Counted from the first letter of the stretch, positions 1-5,715 are shown. The stretch: DNA of 7,292 nt from Thermococci archaeon (GCA_003660605.1 QMUN01000038.1:1-7292), one strand, 5' to 3'. Numbers and translations are program-made. Notes: generated by a model not told the origin, from the sequence alone.

Positions 1-443
1 CTACCAATACCGCTTGTATTTATCATAAACTCTTCTATCGCCCCTTTTTCAACTACTTTTGTATCCCCTGTTATGATCGGCACATCTGCTTTCGCAGAAC
101 ACATACCCATACTTTTTACAATGTCCTCAAATTTTTTTAATGAGAAACCTTCTTCTATTATGAAGCCCGCTGATAATGCAATCGGTTCTGCACCCATAAC
201 AGCTATATCATTGACAGTTCCTGACACAGCTAAAGAGCCGATATCTCCACCAGGAAAAAATAGTGGTTTCACAGTATGCGAATCTGTGGTAAAAACTATA
301 TCATCTATCACAGCAGAATCGTCAAGAGAAGAAAGAGGGACATCTATATTTTCTTGAACAAAATATTTTAACATCTTCTCTTTAATGAGTCTGTCCATCA
401 GTTCTCCACCTGCGCCATGCGATAGTTTTATCCTCTCTTCCAT
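1..443 (-). CDS. hypE: Hydrogenase maturation protein HypE (N-terminal part)
   Basis: This is the first 147 codons of HypE; the gene runs off the left edge. HypE proteins are usually about 330-340 residues, so more than half is missing, including the C-terminal cysteine that carries the cyanide precursor. In the family, HypE uses ATP to dehydrate a carbamoyl group (delivered by HypF) into thiocyanate, the source of CN ligands for the [NiFe]-hydrogenase iron. Visible features are the HGAGG motif near residues 9-13, the DDSAV segment near 41-45, and the block FTTDSHTVKPLFFPGGDIGS (51-70) followed by GTVNDIAVMGA (75-85), all typical of the AIRS/PurM-like ATP-binding half. The ATG at 441-443 lies about 25 bases downstream of a minus-strand TTTATATA box, so the mRNA is probably leaderless. 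It diverges from hycI, a partner in the same pathway. Identification is firm; only the truncation limits it. Confidence 0.95.
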   Translation of the reverse strand, partial: MEERIKLSHGAGGELMDRLIKEKMLKYFVQENIDVPLSSLDDSAVIDDIVFTTDSHTVKPLFFPGGDIGSLAVSGTVNDIAVMGAEPIALSAGFIIEEGFSLKKFEDIVKSMGMCSAKADVPIITGDTKVVEKGAIEEFMINTSGIG

Positions 444-463
444 GCTGATTATTCTATGTCTGA

Positions 464-471
464 TATATAAA
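464..471 (-). promoter_or_regulatory. Box A (TATA) promoter of hypE
   Basis: Read on the minus strand this is TTTATATA, the textbook archaeal box A. Its centre is about 24.5 bases before the hypE ATG, the spacing expected when transcription starts at the start codon (leaderless mRNA). It is separated by a single base from the box A of the divergent hycI gene. No transcript data support it; the call rests on sequence and spacing. Confidence 0.7.
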
Positions 472-472
472 C

Positions 473-480
473 TTTTATAT
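473..480 (+). promoter_or_regulatory. Box A (TATA) promoter of hycI
   Basis: The plus-strand TTTTATAT lies about 24 bases before the ATG at 501, again the leaderless spacing. The upstream bases that TFB would contact fall inside the hypE box A, so the two promoters probably cannot be occupied independently. The position also argues against the upstream TTG at 480, which lies within the box itself. Confidence 0.65.
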
Positions 481-500
481 TGGAAACACTATCTGGAATT

Positions 501-950
501 ATGAAAAATGTAGTTATATGTATTGGAAACAGATACAATGGAGATGATGCAATAGGTCCTTATGTAGCAGATAAGCTAAAACAAGAAGATTTAGATGAAT
601 TTCTTATTCTTGACTGCGGTATAGTACCTGAAAACTTTACTTCTCTGGTCAAAAAAAATAATCCGACAAACCTGATAATAATAGATGCCACCGATATGGG
701 ATTATCCTCAGGTGAAATGAGAAGAATATCAAAGGACATGATAGGCAGTATGCACGTAAGCACGCACAATATCCCCCTTTCTATTTTAGTTTCATATCTT
801 GAGCATTATGTAAAAAATGTATTTATCATAGGAATTCAGCCTGAAAATATGGATGGTTCTATGAGCGAAGCGATGAAAAAAAGCGGGGATAAATTAGTTG
901 AGTTGATAAAGAATAAGAAATTTTTAGAAATAAAGATGCTTGAGAGATAA
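501..950 (+). CDS. hycI: Hydrogenase maturation endopeptidase, HycI type
   Basis: This 149-residue protein belongs to the nickel-dependent hydrogenase maturation protease family (MEROPS A31). These enzymes remove a C-terminal peptide from the hydrogenase large subunit after Ni insertion. Motifs in order are GNRYNGDDAIG (9-19), GIVPENFT (40-47), LIIIDATDMGLSSGE (58-72), THNIPLSIL (88-96) and IIGIQPEN (109-116). These closely match E. coli HycI as I remember it. The predicted metal ligands are D16, D62 and H89, almost the same numbering as E. coli HycI (D16, D62, H90), which supports the ATG at 501. The frame is open from a TTG at 480, but that codon sits inside the promoter box. HycI-type proteases process group 4 or related hydrogenases; the substrate is not in this window. 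The gene is divergent from hypE and convergent with the crotonase gene. Confidence 0.93.
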   Translation: MKNVVICIGNRYNGDDAIGPYVADKLKQEDLDEFLILDCGIVPENFTSLVKKNNPTNLIIIDATDMGLSSGEMRRISKDMIGSMHVSTHNIPLSILVSYLEHYVKNVFIIGIQPENMDGSMSEAMKKSGDKLVELIKNKKFLEIKMLER

Positions 951-965
951 TTCAAAGTCGTAAAT

Positions 966-991
966 GTTATTATTCTTATTTATTTTTTCTT
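966..991 (+). terminator. U-rich terminator of hycI
   Basis: After the hycI stop at 950 the plus strand becomes T-rich, with several short T runs ending in six consecutive Ts at 983-988. Archaeal RNA polymerase terminates at such U-tracts without needing a hairpin. Part of the tract is the complement of the lysine codons and stop codon ending the convergent crotonase gene, so the signal lies inside the opposing coding sequence. The call is by composition only. Confidence 0.5.
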
Positions 992-1759
992 CCAAACAGG
1001 TTTTCTTTTTTGTTCAAAGGCCTCTATGCCTTCTTTTGAATCTTCTGTAGAACAGAGAGATGCAAAAAGTTCCCCTGCATAATCAACAGCTTTATGATAT
1101 GGCAGATCTGAGATACCATAAATACCTTCTTTTCCTGTCTGTAATGCTAAAGGACTCTTCTCAGCTAGTTTTGATGCCAACTCAAAGGTTGCTTCTTCTA
1201 ATCTGTCATCTGGGACAACCTTGTTTATTAAACCGAGCTTTTCTGCCTCTTTTGCAGAGATCATATCTCCAGTTAAAACCATCTCAAGGAGTTTCTTTCG
1301 ACCCACTAATTTACCTAAGGGAACTGCGGGACCTAAACAGATAAGCCCAACATTAATGGCAGTTGTTCCAAATATTGCATTTTCAGATGCCACAGCCAGA
1401 TCGCAGGAAAAAACTAATCCTGATCCATTGGCAATGGCATAGCCTCTCACAGATGCGATTACAGGTTTTTTCATCTTTGCAATCGTGTGATTATGTTTGT
1501 CCATTAATTTAATGAGTTCACGGTATTCTTTATGAGTTTTATTTTTAAATTCTTTTAGGTCAATACCTGTAGAAAAATGTTTACCTGCAGCTTTAATTAC
1601 TACAACGTTAACATTATCGTCATTATCCATCTGTTCCAAAGCCAAATTTAATTCTGTTGCCAAAGGAATATTAAAAGTATTTTTTGCTTCGGGGCGATTG
1701 AGTGTTATCTCACCTATTTTGCCTTTTTTGTCTAAAATAATTGTTTTATATGACATCAT
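980..1759 (-). CDS. ECHDC3-like enoyl-CoA hydratase/isomerase-family protein
   Basis: This crotonase-superfamily protein has 259 residues, a normal length. The first CoA/oxyanion loop is FSTGIDL at 62-68. The second is GYAIANGSG at 106-114, then CDLAVASENAIFG (119-131) and the C-terminal KRKPVW signature (251-256). NVGLICLGPAV (136-146), EMVLTGDMISAKEAEKLGL (159-177) and the KRKPVW tail resemble vertebrate ECHDC3 and its bacterial relatives. Aligned by eye with rat mitochondrial hydratase, the catalytic Glu144 falls at Gly114 and Glu164 at Ala134. Ordinary enoyl-CoA hydration is therefore unlikely, and isomerase, thioesterase, decarboxylase or another CoA reaction is possible. It is last in the four-gene operon, 10 bases after the flavodoxin stop. 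Two ATGs lie in tandem (1757-1759 and 1754-1756) behind a weak GAGAGA, so either may be used. The family is certain; the reaction is unknown. Confidence 0.9.
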   Translation of the reverse strand: MMSYKTIILDKKGKIGEITLNRPEAKNTFNIPLATELNLALEQMDNDDNVNVVVIKAAGKHFSTGIDLKEFKNKTHKEYRELIKLMDKHNHTIAKMKKPVIASVRGYAIANGSGLVFSCDLAVASENAIFGTTAINVGLICLGPAVPLGKLVGRKKLLEMVLTGDMISAKEAEKLGLINKVVPDDRLEEATFELASKLAEKSPLALQTGKEGIYGISDLPYHKAVDYAGELFASLCSTEDSKEGIEAFEQKRKPVWKKK

Positions 1760-1769
1760 ATCTCTCTTG

Positions 1770-2318
1770 TTAAAGATTATAATTTTTACATAGTTTTAAA
1801 GTTTTTAAAACACCCTTTGTTTTATTTTCGATCTCTAAAAGATCATCTTCATTCGGTCTGCCTTTAATATTTCCCAGTCTTCCTCTTGTAGAGTTTTCTT
1901 CGTTATTCTTATACTCTCCAACAGTATACCACTCGTCTAAAACAGTGAATCCTATGTGTTCAAAAAATGTTCTCATCCACTTTATTGCAGGAACAGCCTC
2001 GGATACACCGGTATGTGGACCTGCATATGTGCAAAAACAGATAGCATACTTCCCAAGTCGTACAGGAGAGCAGGGAATGAGATCTCCACTCTTATGATAT
2101 CGAACAAGGGTTCTGGATACAAAATCCATCAATGTTTTTGTGGGATGCCACTGTATAACAGGAGATCCTAAAAATACTAAGTCATATTGGTAGAAATCAA
2201 TATTTGTTTCACTATCAATTTTTATCATTTCAATATCATTTCCAATAGTATCTCTAATTCTCATTGCAACTTTTTCAGTATTTCCACTCAGTGAAGAATA
2301 GAGAATCAGATATTTCAT
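1770..2318 (-). CDS. Flavodoxin-family protein
   Basis: This is a 182-residue cytoplasmic protein with a flavodoxin-like fold. The N-terminal strand MKYLILYSS runs into the FMN phosphate loop SSLSGNTEK (8-16). The next conserved loop is FLGSPVIQWHPTK (49-61), with a tryptophan placed to stack on the flavin. A third loop is CTYAGPHTG (96-104), where the isoalloxazine ring would sit. The tail has RGRLGNIKGRPNEDDL (145-160), a pattern I associate with flavodoxin-domain proteins longer than classical electron-carrier flavodoxins. It may be a redox carrier or an FMN-dependent reductase; the partner is not evident. Its ATG directly abuts the stop of the upstream gene (TAAATG), with GGGGAG at 2322-2327 inside the upstream coding end, which suggests translational coupling. 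The crotonase gene follows after 10 bases. Family confidence is high; the partner is unknown. Confidence 0.88.
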   Translation of the reverse strand: MKYLILYSSLSGNTEKVAMRIRDTIGNDIEMIKIDSETNIDFYQYDLVFLGSPVIQWHPTKTLMDFVSRTLVRYHKSGDLIPCSPVRLGKYAICFCTYAGPHTGVSEAVPAIKWMRTFFEHIGFTVLDEWYTVGEYKNNEENSTRGRLGNIKGRPNEDDLLEIENKTKGVLKTLKLCKNYNL

Positions 2319-3038
2319 TTACTCCCCGAATAAAATCACAGCGCTGCCCACATTTTCCTCAATATCTATCTTGGAGGATATAGTTTCCTTTAAGACAGAG
2401 TTTATCTCATCAAATATATTTCTATATTTTGAAAACTCAAAACCTCGCAGGAAAACTATGGTATGAGAAAACTGTTTTCCTTTAATGAGGATACTTGTAT
2501 CGATCTTTGATATTTTCAGTTCTGCTTCCCTTATAAATCTGAGAATGTTTCTATTAAAGGCAAGAATCTTAACATTGAAAACCATTGATATAGCTATTAT
2601 CTTGGAGGTAATTACAGCTGCCTTTTGCGGCAGAAACTCAGATAATCTATTATAAAGAGTTTTCCAGACTCTGTCATATATTACCAGTTCCTTGTGTTCT
2701 TCCCCTTCCTCCAGTTTTTTGTATCCAAGTTCTACCTCTTTTTTGAGCGTATATTCAGCAACAGTTCTAATTTTTATATTTAAGTCCATCAATTCCTGAA
2801 AAAAATCTCTTATTTCACTATCTTTAGCTATTGGCCCCTTTGACCAGTAAGAAAGAACTCTAACTTCCTCTCCACTCAAAGCTTCATTCTTATAGACTTT
2901 CAGAAGAATATTTATCAGCTCTTCAGGCATAACTACCTCTTTCACACCTAAATTCATCACTGTTTTTTTAATTGAGCTATATTTGCTCTTTGATACAAAT
3001 ACTGAAACGTCACAGATCGCTATCTCGGGCTCAACCAT
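2319..3038 (-). CDS. Unknown 239-residue protein, possible degenerate PIN-like fold
   Basis: I do not recognise this protein. It has no signal peptide, membrane segment or cysteine cluster, and its single cysteine is at residue 9. The N-terminus (IAICDVSVFVSK, 6-17) looks like the first strand and acidic residue of a PIN domain. VVMPEEL (35-41) could match the second acidic position. SKIIAISMVFNVKILAFNRNI (145-165) resembles the PIN segment with the late acidic residues, but Ser145 and Asn162 stand where acids would be expected, so nuclease activity is doubtful. The middle (about 55-130) is rich in charged helices. The C-terminal 60 residues form alternating strands and helices ending in a hydrophobic VILFGE. 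The ATG follows AGGTGA with a 4-base gap, and that SD overlaps the TAG stop of the upstream RAM-domain gene. It is second in the operon. The coding call is strong from operon packing; the fold is a guess. Confidence 0.85.
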   Translation of the reverse strand: MVEPEIAICDVSVFVSKSKYSSIKKTVMNLGVKEVVMPEELINILLKVYKNEALSGEEVRVLSYWSKGPIAKDSEIRDFFQELMDLNIKIRTVAEYTLKKEVELGYKKLEEGEEHKELVIYDRVWKTLYNRLSEFLPQKAAVITSKIIAISMVFNVKILAFNRNILRFIREAELKISKIDTSILIKGKQFSHTIVFLRGFEFSKYRNIFDEINSVLKETISSKIDIEENVGSAVILFGE

Positions 3039-3046
3039 TCTTTCAC

Positions 3047-3280
3047 CTATAGCTCTATTACGATAGCCGTGGTAGTATCTATTACGCCATCTATGTAATG
3101 TATATTCTGGATTATCGTTTTTGTCAGCTCTCCTAAATCATCGGCTTTTACTCTGGCTATTATATCGTAGGGTCCAGTTACAGCATCTGCACCTTCAACA
3201 TTTCCCATTTTTCTAATTTCTTCCAAAACATCTTGTATTTTTCCAATTGCTACCGTTACGAGCACATACGAAGACACCAT
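3047..3280 (-). CDS. Stand-alone Lrp/AsnC ligand-binding (RAM) domain protein
   Basis: This 77-residue protein consists only of the Lrp/AsnC effector-binding domain (RAM, ferredoxin-like fold) and lacks the helix-turn-helix of full regulators. Typical features are the first strand VSSYVLVTVAIGK (2-14), a helix with VLEEIRKMGNV, then GADAVTGPYDIIARVKADD, where the glycine and aspartate of GPYD are conserved, and a last strand TTTAIVIEL. Family members bind amino acids or other small ligands, form dimers or octamer-like assemblies, and may modulate full-length Lrp proteins. The frame is open from a GTG at 3290-3292. I chose the ATG at 3278-3280 because GGTGA (3286-3290) sits five bases before it and a box A at 3312-3319 predicts a transcript starting near 3290. 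It opens the four-gene operon, so its ligand may tie to the flavodoxin and crotonase downstream. Confidence 0.9.
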   Translation of the reverse strand: MVSSYVLVTVAIGKIQDVLEEIRKMGNVEGADAVTGPYDIIARVKADDLGELTKTIIQNIHYIDGVIDTTTAIVIEL

Positions 3281-3285
3281 TTGCT

Positions 3286-3290
3286 TCACC
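3286..3290 (-). promoter_or_regulatory. Shine-Dalgarno site deciding the RAM-gene start
   Basis: On the minus strand this reads GGTGA, complementary to the archaeal 16S rRNA 3' end. It lies five bases before the ATG at 3280. It favours that ATG over the GTG at 3292, which would lie at or upstream of the predicted transcription start. Confidence 0.7.
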
Positions 3291-3311
3291 ACTTTTTCTT
3301 TCCTTTACAGC

Positions 3312-3319
3312 TATTTAAA
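3312..3319 (-). promoter_or_regulatory. Box A promoter of the RAM-unknown-flavodoxin-crotonase operon
   Basis: The minus strand reads TTTAAATA, preceded by purine-rich GAGAAAGA that could act as the TFB element. A start about 25 bases downstream gives a leader of roughly 10 bases, just enough to hold the GGTGA site of the first gene. No other convincing box A is apparent before the three downstream genes, and this agrees with a single transcript. Confidence 0.6.
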
Positions 3320-3344
3320 TCTTTCTCAATGAGCGAATAAAATC

Positions 3345-3854
3345 TTACAGAGTTAGATAATCTATGAGTCTTTTTATAAAAGTACTTTCCACATCTCCTC
3401 TGTATACTCCGTAACTGAGAAGTATTATAATAAGGAATAACCCTATTACCTGAATAGCTTTATTTGCATATTTGTTGTCATATCTCGTTCTTCCCCCTAT
3501 ATATGGAAAATGCACATGTTTTCTCTTTGAAAACGGATAAAAAAGTGGAACTCCGCTACTTGTTAAGCTGTCTCCAAAAACATGGGACAGAAGAGAAGAA
3601 GCTGCTATAAAGGCCCATAATAAATTTCTTTTCAGGATGAATCCAATTATAAATCCCAAGAATACACCCAAAAGAGAATGAGTATACTCGCTCCTATGTT
3701 TAAATATTATATCAAAATCTGGAGCTATTGAAAAAAAACTTGTCCAGATCAAGAAATCTATTAAGTTTATCTCGGCGAAAAATTTTCTGCTTAACAGTAT
3801 GTACGCTATTAATCCGAAGAGGATTCCCAGAGAAATATGGGTTTTCCATTCCAT
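3345..3854 (-). CDS. YdjM/DUF457-type membrane metal-dependent hydrolase
   Basis: This 169-residue membrane protein resembles the YdjM family (membrane-bound, metal-dependent hydrolase), whose substrate is poorly defined. The expected metal ligands are present: H6 in THISLG, D46 and D48 in APDFD, H53 and H59 in HRSEYTHS, and H91 and D95 in SHVFGDSLTSSG. Hydrophobic segments span roughly 8-22, 31-45, 60-75, 79-92 and 135-150, and the ligand motifs flank them. HVHFP (113-117) adds further histidines. A longer frame starts at an ATG at 3894-3896, but the TTATAAAA box at 3875-3882 is centred 24.5 bases before the ATG at 3852-3854. That is the leaderless spacing seen elsewhere here and leaves the longer start upstream of the transcript. 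The gene is divergent from the transglutaminase-like gene. A short T-rich stretch after its stop could end the transcript, but it is weak. Confidence 0.85.
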   Translation of the reverse strand: MEWKTHISLGILFGLIAYILLSRKFFAEINLIDFLIWTSFFSIAPDFDIIFKHRSEYTHSLLGVFLGFIIGFILKRNLLWAFIAASSLLSHVFGDSLTSSGVPLFYPFSKRKHVHFPYIGGRTRYDNKYANKAIQVIGLFLIIILLSYGVYRGDVESTFIKRLIDYLTL

Positions 3855-3874
3855 ATATGCTTTGAAATTAAATA

Positions 3875-3882
3875 TTTTATAA
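3875..3882 (-). promoter_or_regulatory. Box A promoter of the YdjM-like gene
   Basis: The minus strand reads TTATAAAA, centred about 24.5 bases before the ATG at 3852-3854. The spacing equals that of hypE and supports a leaderless mRNA beginning at that ATG rather than at the more upstream ATG at 3896. Confidence 0.6.
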
Positions 3883-3934
3883 GTCTTTGGGATCATAGAA
3901 AAAAGTTTTTAACTTATATTACATCTTGAAAATA

Positions 3935-4504
3935 ATGAATACAAAGATACTCAAAATAGTTTATTCAGGGATCTTTATCTTTTTTGTTTTATATCCTAAT
4001 ATATATCTGGCTGGAAAACAAGCTGTAAATGAGATAAGGGGAATGGAGAGTCTTATAGATCCCAACGATCCTGAAGTTATAAAACTTGCAGAGTATTTTA
4101 GCTCAAATAACATAAATCCCGAGGAATATATCTACAAAAATATAGAATGGGCATCAGATTACGATGTTTACTGGAATTTGGAGTACTGGGCATCTCCAGA
4201 ACAAACAATCCAGAAAGGAAGAGGGGACTGCGAGGATAAAGCTATTTTGTTAAAATCCGTGGAAGAGTATCTCAAAATAAAATCTAAAATCGTAATCCAG
4301 AAAGATCATGTTTATGTCTTAAAGGACAATATACCTTATGGTGGAGTATCGGGAACTGAGTCTTATATAACTGTATTCTGGAATTTAATAAAAGAAATAC
4401 CATTAATAAGAAAAATAATCATCATTTTTGGTCTTTTTATAATATGGGGAGGATATGAAAATCTGAAACAGATCAAAAAAAGGCGTTCATCCTCCTATCT
4501 TTAA
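3935..4504 (+). CDS. Membrane-anchored transglutaminase-like (papain-fold) protein
   Basis: This protein has 189 residues from the ATG. An N-terminal hydrophobic anchor (about 5-27) is followed by a soluble domain (about 28-155), a second membrane segment (about 156-174) and a basic tail with KKRR. Positive ends on both sides suggest the soluble domain lies outside the cell. The core motif QTIQKGRGDCEDKAILL carries the nucleophile Cys99, as in bacterial and archaeal transglutaminase-like cysteine peptidases. The following KDHVYVLKDN supplies a candidate His125. The third catalytic residue is unclear: D131 is nearby but closer to the histidine than usual, and the usual aromatic strand around the Asp is missing, so the domain is short. 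A role in envelope protein processing is possible but unproven. A TTG at 3926 would add three residues; no SD is seen for either start. TTTTTAAC (3906-3913) is the best, weak, box A. Its 3' end overlaps the antiporter gene by 18 bases. Confidence 0.82.
   Translation: MNTKILKIVYSGIFIFFVLYPNIYLAGKQAVNEIRGMESLIDPNDPEVIKLAEYFSSNNINPEEYIYKNIEWASDYDVYWNLEYWASPEQTIQKGRGDCEDKAILLKSVEEYLKIKSKIVIQKDHVYVLKDNIPYGGVSGTESYITVFWNLIKEIPLIRKIIIIFGLFIIWGGYENLKQIKKRRSSSYL
4475..4481 (-). terminator. U-tract terminator of the antiporter gene
   Basis: Seven consecutive Ts on the minus strand begin about six bases after the antiporter stop codon. A small inverted repeat, ATCTG-AAA-CAGAT (4461-4473), lies just beyond. 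The U-tract alone can terminate archaeal transcription. The signal sits inside the 3' end of the convergent transglutaminase-like gene, where it encodes lysines. Confidence 0.5.
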
Positions 4505-5635
4505 TCCTTTTAATACAGATGATAAAAAGGGAGGAGTAATCAGCGTAGTAAATATCACCATACAAAGTATTACAGAAGCTATATCTGAAGAGATAACACC
4601 ATAATCGAGCCCGAGTTTTATTAAAACTAACTCTACGCCTGCTCTTGGTATCATGGCAACACCGACTGCAAAAGATTCTTTGCCTGTAAATTTGGAGATT
4701 TTTGCGCCTAATCCACAGCCAACAATTTTTCCGATTATTGCCACGAGTATCAGTACTACGGCAAAAACTCCGACAGATTTGAAACTATAAACATTAAACT
4801 GCATGCCCATCGTCACAAAGAAGATAGGAATAAAAAGCGATTCACCGAATATGGAAACATGTTCTGAAAGTACTCTGACAAAATGAGTTTGTCCAAGTAT
4901 CAAACCAGCTATAAAGGCACCAGTTATTATCGATAATCCTATATTTTCTGCTGTCACTGCAAAAATGAGGGCTATTATGAATCCAAAAAGTAAAATATTC
5001 TCAATATTTCCTATTTTAAACATGAATCTTTCTGAGAGTTTTTTAAATAATTTGATAACAAGGGTTAAAGAGAGTATTAAAAAGATCACAGACAAAAAGA
5101 GAGTTAATAACACTTCCTCTATGAGTATTGCCCCACTCGCAGCTATACCTACAACAATGCTTACTGCAATTATGCCTATTACATCATCTATAACTGCTGC
5201 ACCCATTATAAGGGTACCCAATCTTGTTTCTATCATCTTTAACTCTGAGAGAATCTCAGTTTTAACACCTACGGATGTTGCAATCAGGGATACTCCCACG
5301 AATAGGGATATGAGTTTGGAAAATCCGAAAAGAATTGTGACGGAATAACCCAGTAAAAAGGGTAGAACAACGCCAGAAAATGCAACAATCGTTGATGATT
5401 TCCCCAACCTCCTGAATTCATCAAAATTTATTGCAAGACCTGCTGAGAAAAGTAAAAATAAGATACCAATATCTGCAATATCTTTCATTGTATCTGTTAA
5501 AGTTATTATATCAATGTTTCCTATTATCATTCCGATAAACAATTCTCCTAAAATTGAGGGCTGTTTTAACTTTTTTGACAATATCCTTCCCAACAATGCT
5601 CCAATCAATACTATCAACAGGTTTGTAGTGAACAT
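4487..5635 (-). CDS. CPA2-family Na+(K+)/H+ antiporter
   Basis: This polytopic membrane protein has 382 residues, about 12-13 hydrophobic segments, and almost no hydrophilic tail. It carries only the transport domain of CPA2 (Kef/NapA-type) antiporters and lacks the TrkA-N/RCK regulatory domain of KefB/KefC. The key motif GAAVIDDVIGI has two adjacent aspartates at residues 150-151, the ion-binding pair of electrogenic NapA-like exchangers. A lysine at 303 (IGKIVG) and an arginine at 331 (MIPRAGVEL) match the NapA-type lysine and the charged pair in the later helices. SLIATSVGV (116-124) fits the unwound helix next to the binding site. It would exchange Na+ (or K+) for H+ across the membrane. 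The frame extends to an ATG at 5657-5659. I prefer the ATG at 5633-5635 because AGAGGA (5641-5646) lies five bases before it, and a box A at 5669-5676 predicts transcription starting near 5647, inside the longer version. Confidence 0.93.
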   Translation of the reverse strand: MFTTNLLIVLIGALLGRILSKKLKQPSILGELFIGMIIGNIDIITLTDTMKDIADIGILFLLFSAGLAINFDEFRRLGKSSTIVAFSGVVLPFLLGYSVTILFGFSKLISLFVGVSLIATSVGVKTEILSELKMIETRLGTLIMGAAVIDDVIGIIAVSIVVGIAASGAILIEEVLLTLFLSVIFLILSLTLVIKLFKKLSERFMFKIGNIENILLFGFIIALIFAVTAENIGLSIITGAFIAGLILGQTHFVRVLSEHVSIFGESLFIPIFFVTMGMQFNVYSFKSVGVFAVVLILVAIIGKIVGCGLGAKISKFTGKESFAVGVAMIPRAGVELVLIKLGLDYGVISSDIASVILCMVIFTTLITPPFLSSVLKGLKIGG

Positions 5636-5640
5636 TTTTA

Positions 5641-5646
5641 TCCTCT
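5641..5646 (-). promoter_or_regulatory. Shine-Dalgarno site deciding the antiporter start
   Basis: On the minus strand this is AGAGGA, five bases before the ATG at 5635. It supports that start over the in-frame ATG at 5659, 24 bases further upstream, which has no comparable purine-rich site. Confidence 0.6.
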
Positions 5647-5668
5647 GGATTATGCACATTGGTAGTCT

Positions 5669-5676
5669 TAATTTAA
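5669..5676 (-). promoter_or_regulatory. Box A promoter of the antiporter gene
   Basis: The minus strand reads TTAAATTA. A start 25 bases on falls near 5647 and gives a roughly 12-base leader that contains the AGAGGA site. This matches the layout of the RAM-gene promoter. The box is weaker than the one before hypE. Confidence 0.45.
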
Positions 5677-5715
5677 GAGTTTTTCTCTACTATAGTTTTG
5701 AAGGTGTACAAAACA

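Noticed and set aside
73..357. Plus-strand open frame of 94 codons
   Set aside because: It lies fully antisense to the well-supported hypE coding region and its translation has no recognisable motif.
480..500. Upstream TTG start adding seven residues to hycI
   Set aside because: The codon falls in the likely box A, there is no SD, and the ATG at 501 gives the E. coli HycI residue numbering for the metal ligands.
1060..1442. Two plus-strand open frames opposite the crotonase
   Set aside because: They are shadows of the conserved crotonase gene, with no family resemblance and no promoter or SD.
1956..2171. Plus-strand open frame of 71 codons opposite the flavodoxin gene
   Set aside because: It is antisense to conserved flavin-binding loops and the product looks random.
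4461..4473. Inverted repeat ATCTG-AAA-CAGAT as a regulatory hairpin
   Set aside because: The stem is only five pairs, lies within coding sequence, and can arise by chance in AT-rich DNA. It is mentioned only beside the U-tract.
4965..5348. Plus-strand open frame of 127 codons
   Set aside because: It is the reverse of hydrophobic antiporter helices; the Ser/Thr/Ile/Pro-rich translation is a composition artefact.
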